A stretch of DNA of 64,000 bases from Saccharomycopsis fibuligera x Saccharomycopsis cf. fibuligera (Eukaryota > Ascomycota > Saccharomycetes > Ascoideales > Saccharomycopsidaceae): the NCBI GenBank assembly GCA_001936135.1, contig CP012810.1, positions 310,001 through 374,000 on the forward strand, read 5' to 3'. Below the pieces are notes generated by a model. It was given only the letters and a program-made list of their open reading frames with translations, searched no databases and was not told the DNA's origin. Positions 12,924 to 22,896 of this stretch are shown here, piece after piece; the stretch's first letter is position 1, and each line of letters begins with the position of its first letter. The position numbers and the translations under genes are program-made.

Positions 12924-14090
12924 ATGACTATTTGATAGAGCTGTGATTATTTTCTGTTCAATTAATTTCAAACATACATTTACATCAAATAAAGAAAGGT
13001 TGAAATTTGCCTTTCATATATTATAGTTTTCTGCTTTTTTGCTTTTTTTTTTTTTTTTTTGAAAAAAATCTTTTCTTCATTATTGCTCTTATTTTTGGAT
13101 GTTTTTTTATTGCTATCATTTCACTTTTTGACATTGTGTGTCATATTTTTTTTATTTTTTTTTTTTTTTTTGTCTAGTCTTTCACCTTTTGTTGGTTATT
13201 TTGGATGTTGTTCATGTTATGAAATGCTTATGATTTTTTATTTTTCAATACTAATATTTTTTTTCCTTTACTTTTCTACATTTTTATTTTTATTTTTTTG
13301 CAAACGAATATTAATTATCTCATTCTTCACCTGTTTTCTTATTCAATATTGCTTAATTCAATTGTTTTCCCTAATTCCTTATACAGATTACCATAAAGTA
13401 TCACTAGAGACCAACTATTAGAATGACTTTATCAAGTAAACTAAACATCCCTCTTTTTCAACTTTTTATTTTGAAAAAGACGGTTTATTGCTTTGCTAAT
13501 ATATTGAGCTGATGAGATGTGAAATAATATTTACATAATTAGACATATACACTTGCTATCATCATCATCATCGTTGTAATCATAATGCACAAAAGAAAAG
13601 TTAGAGAATTTTTATCTGCTACTGCAACATACACATGGTGTGATGTGGGTCTTGACAAATGTTTGTAGGAAAAATGTTGCTCAATTTTAGATGGCTTGCA
13701 TGTACGAATACCCCTACGTGTACGTATGCATATACGTCTATATAGTATACTAGTATATACATGAGGATCCATGGATGGATGGATGGATGGATGAATTCAT
13801 GGATGGGCTCAAATTGGAGTGTGCTACTAGATTTCTTAGTAGACTATAGTCAGTTAGTCTAGATCTTGCCTAATATGGCATAGTTATACGATGTATTCCA
13901 GGTAGCCGTCCATCCTACACATAGCCTAAAGTAAAATAACGTTACAGCTATGAAACTTTGGATCCAGTTTCTGAGAACAAGCTGTTTCAAGTTTGCGTAA
14001 TGTTCTGTAATCAGATCAAATTATAATGTTAACACAAAGTATGGTTCGGGGTGGCTTTGGAGGGGCGTACCTTGCTTGTAAGCTTGTCCG

Positions 14091-14116
14091 TTCCAGACTA
14101 GGCTTCCAGACTAGGC
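14091..14116. repeat. Adjacent direct repeat of a 13-mer
   Basis: TTCCAGACTAGGC occurs twice back to back (14091-14103 and 14104-14116) with no mismatch. Confidence 0.85.
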
Positions 14117-15292
14117 ACTTTGTTGTAGTCGATTCTAATAATATAACTTGCATTTGCTTTTTTCTTTTTTTGGTAGCGTAACGTACATGTTTTATTTATA
14201 TTTTTGCTGCAGGCGTAAGAGACAACACCGTTGCGTATATGCCAATACTGTTACGTTGTGCGATTTTGCATCAACGGCTCACAAAACTATAGTTTTATAA
14301 TAAAGCTAAGTAGTTTAAAGCTGAGCAAAAAGTTGAGTATATAAATATAAAGTTCTGCGGGCGGAGTGGCATGGCACTGTGCGTGAAAAACCAGGCCACA
14401 GTAAGTCAAAAAAAAAAAAAAAGAAACGAATTGAGGAAATGAGGAAAGGCCTGGAACCGTCCATGCTATACAGCATCGCAGAACATAGATATTGGCTAGC
14501 TAGAGCTAGAGCTAGAGCTATAAATAAATTAATAAATATAGCTGGCAGCTACAACTAGAGCATCTTACCGTTGGCTAAGCCTGGGACGGATAGAAGTCCA
14601 ACTGTACTTGTATGTTTGTGGTTTAAACCTGGTTGGCCACCTTCAGGCATAGCTAGCGCTGTTATTATATGAAATGACATGCCATTAAATGACAGTCAGA
14701 GACAGCAATGGGCTCGTATATATATCAGACACCAGTCCTATTATAATACAAAAGTAGCTAGCATACCTCGTTGATCATCCGCGAGCGATTGCTGATCGTA
14801 TTATGTCATCGATGTCTCACCAAAAATGATGCGCTCTGACTAATAGATAGACTGATATTATGTTGCGGTCAAGTACCTTGCTTTCCACTACCGTCATTAG
14901 ATTGACTCATGGATAAGTGAACTAAAAAGAAAACTGTTCATTATACGATATAAACTACGGCAGGGGTTAACAATTAATATAAAATGTGGCTCTGTACCCC
15001 ACAGAAATAGATCTGGGCAACAAAGGTTAGAGGCGCGGGGGTACTAGGATGGACAGTGGGGGATTGCCATGTGTACGTGAATGCCCAGTAATCTCAATAC
15101 CAGCGATCATTACTGCGATTACAACAGGTACAGTTTATTGCAGTTACTTTTTCCCACACATCATCGACCTCGTAAACACTTTTAGACTATAGGCAGCTAA
15201 CACCATGATAGACGAGCAAAGGTAGCAAAATGACTCTTGTTAGTTAATGACACCGTCGCCGTGAATTACGGTATCCATCTCTGATTGACACC

Positions 15293-15340
15293 GATATTGA
15301 TATTGATATTGATATTGATATTGATATTGATATTGATATT
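15293..15340. repeat. GATATT hexanucleotide tandem repeat, eight copies
   Basis: Forty-eight bases are made of eight exact GATATT units, followed by a degenerating tail. Confidence 0.9.
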
Positions 15341-16186
15341 GGATTTGGTATAGACACAGTGATGACCATATGGGCACGTATGCTGTGCCAAATGCTATTA
15401 TATCAATGCGTAATCAATATCCTCTATATATACATATATATATATATATATGATACGCCAGAAAGCAGGCTCTCCCCTGCTGTTTGTCAGGTAGTTGCAA
15501 TTGCAACAGTGGCAATGTTGAATATTGCCACTGCACAGCAGCATCGACCCGCCGCAATGGGTCCATCTCCATCACGTGCGCTTGGAAGGAAGACTGGACT
15601 TTAGTATGGAGGAAAACAGCGCTACGTGCGCACAGGAAGGAAAAACTAAAACAGAATAAAATAAAATAAAATAGAATAAAATAGAATAAAATTAGAGCCA
15701 CAAGCCAAACCGTCGAAGGAACATCCTCATCTCAATTCACACACACAGGGACACTGAGTCGTATCACATCATACACTTCACCACAGTGCTGCCTTAACAC
15801 TTTGACCCTAGGTCCTTTTGGAACTGCTTTGGATCAGCTCACCCCTCCCCTTTACCCGTCCCGTACCACATCACTGAGACACTCTCAATTCCCAATTTTT
15901 CTCCGTGTTGTATATTACTTGTTGATTGACCATAATTACTACAAATTACTATAGTCATCATCATCATCATCATCATTGCCATTATTAGAACCTGCTATAG
16001 TCAAAAATCACAGGCAATACAAACTCTCGTTTCCAATTGTGCTAGCATCGCGATCATATTCACTTATTCTCCGTGCTACTCGCTCATCGACTATTATCGA
16101 TTACTGCCCTGTAACCGCCATCCACAATATCCAAATCGGTAATTAACATCTTAACAGGCTCTGGACTTACAGACTATATAATTCTA

Positions 16187-16225
16187 AAAAAAAAAAGAAA
16201 AAAAAATTGAATAAGAATAAACAAA

Positions 16226-16256
<31 letters not shown>

Positions 16257-16280
16257 AATTAGCAACTGAAAAAACAAAAG
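16187..16280 (+). promoter_or_regulatory. Very A-rich leader of PBP1 (contains A27)
   Basis: Just upstream of the PBP1 start, the sequence is almost pure A over about 90 bp, including an uninterrupted A27 at 16223-16249. If transcribed, the mRNA leader would carry a poly(A)-binding-protein site. That is inference; the transcript start is unknown. Confidence 0.4.
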
Positions 16281-16339
16281 GAAAAATTAAGACTATTTCA
16301 TTTTAGTCCCATTTCAAAGTTCCTCAATTAATACCCAAA

Positions 16340-19300
16340 ATGAAGCCTAGTCGTGGAAACTCCAACGGCTCCTACTCCTTTGGCAGCGCCAATGGTAGCG
16401 CATCACTGAACCCAAACCGAAGATCAAACATTCGTAGTGGAAACGCTAGTGGTAGTGCTGGCGGTAACGCTTTAAGAAACAGTAACCGCAACAATAACCC
16501 AAGAAGCGACTCCAATAACGGCGGCATTGGCAAAAGTATTAACCAAAATGACAAAAGCGTTACCTCGCTTTTCAACTTGAATGATGAGTTGTCAATTCAA
16601 CACATGAATGACCGTTTTAATTTCTTGCTTGTTAAGTCAATTGGTGAGAAGGCTATTGCTACTGTTGGCTCGGGTGCAAGATATAAAGGTACTGTCTTGG
16701 CCATTGATGGTTCTTCGACTGCTAACTCATCTTCCAATTCGTCTTCCTCCTCGGGCGGTAGCTTGGCAGTGGTGTTAAGCTCCCCGGAATTGTTTGAAAA
16801 CGTCTTGGGGGGTGATCAAGAAAATGATGAAGAATTGCCAAAAGAAATGGTTATTGAATCCAAAGATTTGATGGATTTGGAACTTTTGGGACTTGATTTA
16901 TCCAATAAGCCACCAACTCCAGTTACAGCTGCAACTTCTCCTTCACCTGCTCCAGCATCAAGTGCTGTTGAAAGACCTGCTGCTAAATCCGCTAAATCGT
17001 CAACTAGTGGGTTCAAGACAGATACTGATATTTCTGGCAATTTAAAGGCAAGAGAAAGAGACTTGCAGCGCTGGACGCCTGAAGAAGACGACGAAGCTAA
17101 ATTAAAAATTCTTAGCGGTGGCCTTGAAGACGATAACGATACTTTTGGCAGTATTGGAGGTAGCAATAACAACAACAGTGGAGTTTGGGATCAATTTGCT
17201 GTTAACGAGAAAAAATTCGGAGTTCAATCTAGTTGGGATGAAAACTTGTATACCACAAGATTAAGAAAAGATGATCCTGATTTCATGGCCAAATATCAAG
17301 AAGCTGATAGAATTGCTAGAGAAATTGAAAGTCAAGGATATAATGGTAATATTCACTTAGCTGAAGAAAGAGGTATTAATGTTGATGATAGCGGAATGGA
17401 TGAAGAAGATAAATATTCAGGTGTTGATAGAAGAGGAAGTGAACTTATGGCTGCTTTGAAAAGTGGACTTTCTAGCGGTAATAGTAATTTATCAGCTGTC
17501 AGCAGAGACAATGCTTTGCCTTCTGCAACTAATGGTAAATATATTCCTCCAAAACAGAGAAACGAAGTGCATAATTTGGACCCTGCTATTATCTCTAGTA
17601 TGAAACAGTTGCAAAATGCTAAACATAAAGCATCTGCTGGATCAGCTGCTGCCCCTCCAACTACAGCGACTACGACAACTTCCTCATCAGATAGTTCAGC
17701 ATCTTCTGGAATTAGCTCTCTTGGTAAAGAAAATGAAAAAGTGGAAAAAGTGCTGTCAGTACCAGATGCTAAAACTTTTGTTTCTGAGCAATCCAGCACA
17801 ACTCTGCAACCAGCAGCAGCAGCAGCAGCGTCCAAGCAGCAGCAACAATCTGCTGCTGTTCCTCCTCCTCCTCCTCACCATCAACATCACCACCATCACC
17901 ACAATCATCATAATCATAATGAACATGGTCATAAAGGTTCATTCCGCAGTGATGATATTAAATTAAGTGCTCAACAAGAAATCAATGCATTGAAGGAATT
18001 TTCCGCTAATTTCAAAATCCCACAAAAATTCCCTACTGATTTGTTACCAATATTATCAAAAGATAAACAGAAGCAAGAAGAAATTATCAAAAAAGCTAAT
18101 GCTAGTACAGCATATGCCGCCGCTGCTACCAAAAAGGCTAAAGAATTACAGCAACAACAACAGCAACAACAAGCTTCATCTGCTGCATCTTCTTCGCAAT
18201 CTGTTTCTGCTGGTACAGCTACTACTACTAGTACGGCTTCTGGTGCTATAAGTTCTTCTACCGGTACAGGTTCTGCTGCCACTGGCTCTGCCGCTGGCTC
18301 TGGCACTGGTTCTGATACTGGTAGTGGGTCTGGCACGGGTGCCGGCTCTGCCAGTACCACTTTTGCTACTGAAAAATTGCAAAAAGTGGAATTACCGCCA
18401 AAACCTACTGCTCCATCATCAGTTAAAAATTCCCCTGCATTGCGTGGTTTATCAACACATTCGTCAGCAATAACGTCTCCAAAACAATCACAATATGCTG
18501 CTACTAATGTTAACAAGCCAGTCCCATCATCTCTTCCACCAAAAAAGAGAATGGATCCAAGAGCTCCAGCATTCAAACTCAACCCTGCTGCTGCTTCTTT
18601 CACTCCTAGTGCTTCTCCTTTGAAAAGTTTCTCCAAGATTGGCAGCCCGGCAAGACAAAATGCAAACATTTATAATAATAACAGTAGCGCTGGCTCTATA
18701 AATAACATTAATGGTGGCCGTCATAAGCGCAACAATTACTCTGCTCATCAATTCTTTAGCGCTTCGAAGATTCCTAAAGCCGATGGCAACAGAAAAACTT
18801 TGGATGATGACGATTTCAACTTTGTCTTGAAATCAAGCGACCCAATTGAAAAAGCTTTCCAAACTCCACCGACTTGGGGATCGACCGTGGATGAATCCTA
18901 CAAAGACTTATACCCTACGGAAGTGCATTTGCCAGCTCATACAATGACTGGTGCTGCAGCTGCAGCTACTCCAAGATTCTTTAGTATGCATAGTTCTGGT
19001 TCTAATGTACCTAATGGTCCTGGTGGCATTGTGGGTGGTTTGCCAGGTGGTGTTCCAGGTGGCCCAGGTGGTATGCACAACAACGGCGGATTCAATCCAG
19101 CTGCTGCTGCATTCAACATGGGAAGTCCATCGTTCAATAGTCCATCGTTCAATGCTGGTGGCTTTCCGGGTGCTGGAGCAGCTGGTAACTTTATGGGCGC
19201 TGGAGGCGCTGGTGGTGGTTTCAATAATGCATTTAACCCAATGGCTGCTGCCGCCGCTGCTGCTGCCGCCGCGGGAGGAGGCATGCCACCTGTTCCAGGA

Positions 19301-19813
19301 ATGCCAATGATGCCTCAAGCTGGTGCTGGTGGACCTCATGATTCAATGTTAGCCGCACAGTACTCTCAATTTTCACAAAATAATGCTGCTGCTGCTGCCG
19401 CTGCAATGATGGCTGCAGCCGCTGCTCAAGGTTATCCATATGGATTCCCACCACAATTTGCCGCTGCTGCTGCCGCTGCTGCCCAAATGCAACAGCAGCA
19501 ACATCCACATCACCAACATCATCAACAGCATCATAATCACAACTATCAACAACATCAACAATTCAATCCAAACATGAGACCATACGGCATGCCTGGTGCT
19601 CCAGTACCAGGCGTTGACCCAGTTACTGGTTTTGGTACTGGCACTCCTGGTGCTGGTGCTCCTGGTGGTTATTATGGTGGTGGTGCCGGTGGAAGTGGTG
19701 CTAATGGGGCAGGTGCAGGTAATACCGCTGGTGGCCCAAGAGGCGGCAATGGACCAAGAAATGGTAATAGTAATCCAAACATGTCGCCACAAGTGAACTA
19801 TGGGAAATTTTGA
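16340..19813 (+). CDS. PBP1: Pab1-binding protein, ataxin-2 family
   Basis: The 1157-aa product acts in mRNA metabolism: the family binds poly(A)-binding protein, promotes stress-granule formation and affects poly(A) length and translation. A Lsm-like fold sits at about residues 88-130 (DRFNFLLVKSIGEKAI) and is interrupted by a Ser run. The LsmAD region lies at about 225-345, with WDQFAVNEKKFGVQSSWDE and LYTTRL. The rest is low-complexity: poly-Ala, Gln, His and Gly-rich stretches, and Met/Pro-rich repeats in the C-terminal third, much longer than in S. cerevisiae Pbp1 (722 aa). The start is the ATG at 16340 after an A-rich leader. It converges on the OKP1-like gene. Confidence 0.9.
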   Translation: MKPSRGNSNGSYSFGSANGSASLNPNRRSNIRSGNASGSAGGNALRNSNRNNNPRSDSNNGGIGKSINQNDKSVTSLFNLNDELSIQHMNDRFNFLLVKSIGEKAIATVGSGARYKGTVLAIDGSSTANSSSNSSSSSGGSLAVVLSSPELFENVLGGDQENDEELPKEMVIESKDLMDLELLGLDLSNKPPTPVTAATSPSPAPASSAVERPAAKSAKSSTSGFKTDTDISGNLKARERDLQRWTPEEDDEAKLKILSGGLEDDNDTFGSIGGSNNNNSGVWDQFAVNEKKFGVQSSWDENLYTTRLRKDDPDFMAKYQEADRIAREIESQGYNGNIHLAEERGINVDDSGMDEEDKYSGVDRRGSELMAALKSGLSSGNSNLSAVSRDNALPSATNGKYIPPKQRNEVHNLDPAIISSMKQLQNAKHKASAGSAAAPPTTATTTTSSSDSSASSGISSLGKENEKVEKVLSVPDAKTFVSEQSSTTLQPAAAAAASKQQQQSAAVPPPPPHHQHHHHHHNHHNHNEHGHKGSFRSDDIKLSAQQEINALKEFSANFKIPQKFPTDLLPILSKDKQKQEEIIKKANASTAYAAAATKKAKELQQQQQQQQASSAASSSQSVSAGTATTTSTASGAISSSTGTGSAATGSAAGSGTGSDTGSGSGTGAGSASTTFATEKLQKVELPPKPTAPSSVKNSPALRGLSTHSSAITSPKQSQYAATNVNKPVPSSLPPKKRMDPRAPAFKLNPAAASFTPSASPLKSFSKIGSPARQNANIYNNNSSAGSINNINGGRHKRNNYSAHQFFSASKIPKADGNRKTLDDDDFNFVLKSSDPIEKAFQTPPTWGSTVDESYKDLYPTEVHLPAHTMTGAAAAATPRFFSMHSSGSNVPNGPGGIVGGLPGGVPGGPGGMHNNGGFNPAAAAFNMGSPSFNSPSFNAGGFPGAGAAGNFMGAGGAGGGFNNAFNPMAAAAAAAAAAGGGMPPVPGMPMMPQAGAGGPHDSMLAAQYSQFSQNNAAAAAAAMMAAAAAQGYPYGFPPQFAAAAAAAAQMQQQQHPHHQHHQQHHNHNYQQHQQFNPNMRPYGMPGAPVPGVDPVTGFGTGTPGAGAPGGYYGGGAGGSGANGAGAGNTAGGPRGGNGPRNGNSNPNMSPQVNYGKF

Positions 19814-20443
19814 TGATGTATTCTCTTTAAAGTTTGGAAAAAAAATTTGACGAGAAAGTGCAAAAAGAGCTGCAGAAGAAAAAGTTTAGATGTTGGGAAG
19901 TTGGACTTAAGTAAAGTTTTGAGTCTGTTTGTTTGGAAGAGTTGGCGTCGTGTGATTTGAAAATTTTTTTCCTTTTTGTATCATTTGCACATTTTGTGCT
20001 CTTGTACATTTTTACTGTTTTAGTGGAAGTTTGATAGAAAATGTTTAAAAAACGAAAAAAACAAAAGATCTCAAAGTTGAATAAACAATTTTTTTTTTAT
20101 TTTAATTTTTTTTTTTAGAAGACGGTTGTTTTAGTACCAAACATCGATGTTAGACTATCAAAATGATTGGTGCATATACCGAACAAAGCTAAAGCATTTT
20201 TAATAGTTTTTATAATAAGCAGAAGCTTCCGTAAATCAAAAATACCTTTTGATGTAGGTAAACTAGCAGTAAGGTACTAAATATGAAACACAAAATTACT
20301 GGGTCAGTAAATATAAAATCTATCGGCTAAGAATTAAGCATGAATACTGAAATGAATGAGAAAAGTTATTTATTGTGAATTGTAAAATATAAATCATACA
20401 TATAAGAACTAAAGTGAACAAAATGTTAGTTGTGCAACCATTT
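19814..20443. terminator. Convergent 3' regions of PBP1 and OKP1-like gene
   Basis: 630 bp between two stop codons. T-rich blocks after PBP1 (20090-20117) and A/T-rich sequence near 20340-20440 are consistent with two cleavage/polyadenylation regions. No gene is seen. Confidence 0.45.
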
Positions 20444-21835
20444 TCATTCCAAAATTGCCGAAGCTCGATCGACCATAATATCCAACTGCTTGATAATCTC
20501 CACATTCTTTTGAAGTTTGCTCAAGTTGCCATTCAAAACCTGCAATATTGAGGTCAAATCAGCATCCAATGATGGGTCATAGTCGATGTCATCATCACCA
20601 ACATCAGCACTATTGCTAAAGGCTGTTGCTGAGCTCAATGATGAGGCTCCTTTTGCGAGATTAACTTTGTCAAAAGAATCAGGGAGTGACTCGTTAGCAA
20701 AGCTCCAAGCATTGTAATTGAGACTATTGTCATTGATAATATCTACGGCAGTTGTAGCCCTGCTACTATTACAGCTACTATTGTTAATGCTGCTAACGCC
20801 ACCTGTTTTCAATGGCTTGACTAATTTCTTCTCCAACTTTTCAAAATTTCTGGCTTCGGCTTTGAAATTTCTTTCCAATTTTTCCAAGTATTCCAAATTA
20901 CTATTATACGCTTTTTCCTCATTAATCAAAGTTCTTTCCAATGATTCCACTTGTTGCAAATTTCGCGAATAAATTTTTTGCAAATATGAAGCACGACTAA
21001 TAAGATAATCAAGACTAAAATTCAGTTTTTTGAATCCAATGGGAACGAGTGTTTCGCTGAGTTCATCCCTTAATGTTGATATTAGATCAATTAAAGTCTT
21101 GCGGCCTTGTTTTTTGTTTTTATTAGACTTGAAAAATTCTAAACTGGGCTCAATATAGGCAAAGAGTAATTTGACAATCTCGTCCACTGAGTCTGGTGGG
21201 AGTTCTTCCCATTGCTTTTGAGCGGTTTTTGTGAGCACTCTTTTGTTTATGGACTTCAATTTGAGGTCATTGAGTAATGATTTGCTAATAATTCCTGATT
21301 CCTTGGCAGTCTCATTAGCTTCTTCATCTTCATCTTCATCCTCATCTTCATCCTCATTCTCATCTTCATTTTTAGTTTCTTCATTTGCATTACCAAGAGC
21401 TTGAAATTTACGTGGTATTGACTTTTGCCTGCTTAAAGCCTCTATATTTCTGACATCCTTATGTCGACGACCAGAGCTAATTGAAGTTGTTTTTGCCTTT
21501 GGCTTCAATCTTGTATTTGTAGCAGCGGAACCAGCCAGCAGTTCTTTTGCGTTTCCCGCATCTTCTTCTTCTCCCTCCTCCTCCACCTCATAAATATCTT
21601 CAATGCTCGGCTCTTCTACAGAGCCATTTCCTTCTTGTTGCCGCTGCTGTTTCAGCCGCGTATTCTTGTCATGTTCTGCTTGTTCATTAATACTATTCTC
21701 GCTTGAGTCTGCACTTTCTTCCATCTCAATATCCGCTGATAGATTCCTTAGATTTCTCAATCTTCTAGCATGAAAAGAAGCTCCGCCAGCAGCGCTCTTC
21801 CCAGCCTTTTGGGCCTTTACTTTTGTTCTGGCCAT
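20444..21835 (-). CDS. OKP1: CENP-Q/Okp1-like inner-kinetochore protein
   Basis: 463 aa from an ATG. The N-terminal part is basic, then strongly acidic (Glu/Asp runs near 60-170). From about residue 195 the sequence follows the CENP-Q family layout: QWEELPPDSVDEIVKLL, then a long helical/coiled-coil block ending EKLEKKLVKPL. A second helix closes the C terminus. CENP-Q/Okp1 belongs to the COMA part of the CCAN, which links CENP-A chromatin to the outer kinetochore. The call rests on motif layout, not on a catalytic signature. Other kinetochore or spindle coiled-coil proteins remain possible. Confidence 0.6.
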   Translation of the reverse strand: MARTKVKAQKAGKSAAGGASFHARRLRNLRNLSADIEMEESADSSENSINEQAEHDKNTRLKQQRQQEGNGSVEEPSIEDIYEVEEEGEEEDAGNAKELLAGSAATNTRLKPKAKTTSISSGRRHKDVRNIEALSRQKSIPRKFQALGNANEETKNEDENEDEDEDEDEDEEANETAKESGIISKSLLNDLKLKSINKRVLTKTAQKQWEELPPDSVDEIVKLLFAYIEPSLEFFKSNKNKKQGRKTLIDLISTLRDELSETLVPIGFKKLNFSLDYLISRASYLQKIYSRNLQQVESLERTLINEEKAYNSNLEYLEKLERNFKAEARNFEKLEKKLVKPLKTGGVSSINNSSCNSSRATTAVDIINDNSLNYNAWSFANESLPDSFDKVNLAKGASSLSSATAFSNSADVGDDDIDYDPSLDADLTSILQVLNGNLSKLQKNVEIIKQLDIMVDRASAILE

Positions 21836-22157
21836 TTGTGTAAGACTTTGCGCTAAATATTTTAGCTATAGGTCGCAGTTTCCAGATCCAATACTAAGCT
21901 TTGTTTACTTTAATTGTTCTGATCTTTTTTTTGGCGGTACTTGTTTTTGAGCTGTAATGACCCATCAAAATGGCACTTGTCATTTATGATTATATAATCA
22001 ATTATTTGTATAGGCGTGCGGGTAAAATTTTAGGGCTTCACTGTCATCTATAACTTTCCATCGTCGGAGAGATACTCATATCGATAGATGAACCGCAAGT
22101 TTCCATTTTGTAACACTACAACAATCCAATTTTCGAAGTATATTAGAACTAAAGGAA
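21836..22157. promoter_or_regulatory. Divergent promoter region OKP1-like / AIM7
   Basis: 322 bp between the two start codons. It contains A/T-rich tracts but no element I can name with confidence. Confidence 0.4.
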
Positions 22158-22750
22158 ATGGTACGCGCTAATGCCTCTATGTTTTCAATTTTTGACTTGC
22201 AGATTTTGCAAATACTAATGCAGCTATTTTGTTCATTATAGGCCTCCCTATATACGTTCTCCTCCGAAACCGCTGATAAGCTTAAGAAATTTAGCTTTTC
22301 TAGTGCTAGATCTTCTACTATGAAGGCAGTCATTTGTATGTGTATTGCTATGCTGCTTTTGGCTCACTCTCATAATTAAAATTGTTTTTAGCCTATTTTT
22401 ACTGTTTTTACAGCATACTAACATATGCAGACGAAATTGACAAAAAGACATACGAGATCAAACAAGATGATGAAGCTGGAGTAGTTGAATCCCTTGAAAA
22501 GCTCGAGGAAGAATTGCCAGATAATTCTCCAAGATACGTCGTGGTATCGTACCCTGTGACGTTACCTGATGGAAGAAAATCTAATCCATATGTCATGCTA
22601 TACTACTTGCCTCCTAACTCCAGTCAAAATGAAAGAATGTTATATGCTCAAGCTACTGAATTGTTCAAGTCAAGAGCTAACGTGTCCAGAATGATTGAAA
22701 TCAAAGAATCTGAAGATTTTGAAGATATTCCAAAGTTACTTTCTTCATAA
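22158..22750 (+). CDS. AIM7: Glia maturation factor / ADF-homology protein, three exons
   Basis: Joining 22158-22160, 22242-22335 and 22431-22750 gives a 138-aa protein. It matches the GMF family end to end: an N-terminal MASLYTF stretch, then AVIYEIDKKTYEI across the second splice, ELPDNSPRYVVVSYPV, and MLYAQATELFKSRANVSRMIEI. GMF proteins are small ADF/cofilin-fold factors that debranch Arp2/3 actin networks and inhibit Arp2/3 nucleation. The second intron is textbook (GTATGT, TACTAAC, CAG). The first exon is only the ATG codon, inferred because ATG|GTACGC precedes a TACTAAT branch site and TAG acceptor that put MASLYTF in frame. Length fits the family. Confidence 0.85.
22161..22241 (+). 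other. AIM7 intron 1 (81 nt)
   Basis: Starts GTACGC directly after the start codon, with branch site TACTAAT at 22213-22219 and acceptor TATAG at 22241. A closer CAG at 22221-22223 lies only 4 nt after the branch site and is unlikely to be used. Both 5' and branch sites are slightly off consensus. Confidence 0.65.
22336..22430 (+). other. AIM7 intron 2 (95 nt)
   Basis: GTATGT donor, TACTAAC branch site at 22416-22422 and CAG acceptor at 22430. Splicing joins phase-1 codon halves T|AC to give Tyr at a conserved place. Confidence 0.9.
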
Positions 22751-22896
22751 ACGTGGTGACAAACCTCCCGTATACCTTTCATCCTACATAAACATTGTGT
22801 TCTCGTTAAGATTAAGATTTATTTGCCTTTTATACCTGTCTCTTCCTAAAAGCATTAACCAACATAAATTCATTTATTTTAATTTTAATACTCAAA

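Larger units (their letters stand above)
12924..16339. other. 3.4-kb gene-poor, repeat-rich intergenic stretch
   Basis: It lies between the phosphatase stop and the PBP1 start, both on the + strand. The first roughly 500 bp are T-rich (terminator-like). Further on are ATGG units (13771-13793), a duplicated 13-mer TTCCAGACTAGGC (14091-14116), a GAGCTA/GCTAGA repeat (14497-14521), eight GATATT units (15293-15340), a TA repeat (about 15424-15451) and AAAAT-type pentamers (15654-15692). I recognise no gene or structured RNA. The last part must hold the PBP1 promoter and leader. Confidence 0.5.

Noticed and set aside
13059-13421. 120-codon Phe/Leu-rich frame after the phosphatase gene
   Set aside because: It is a by-product of T-rich 3' sequence; composition is almost pure TTT/CTT codons.
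17971-18669. 232-codon frame antisense to PBP1
   Set aside because: Shadow of Ala/Ser/Gln-rich coding sequence with no independent features.
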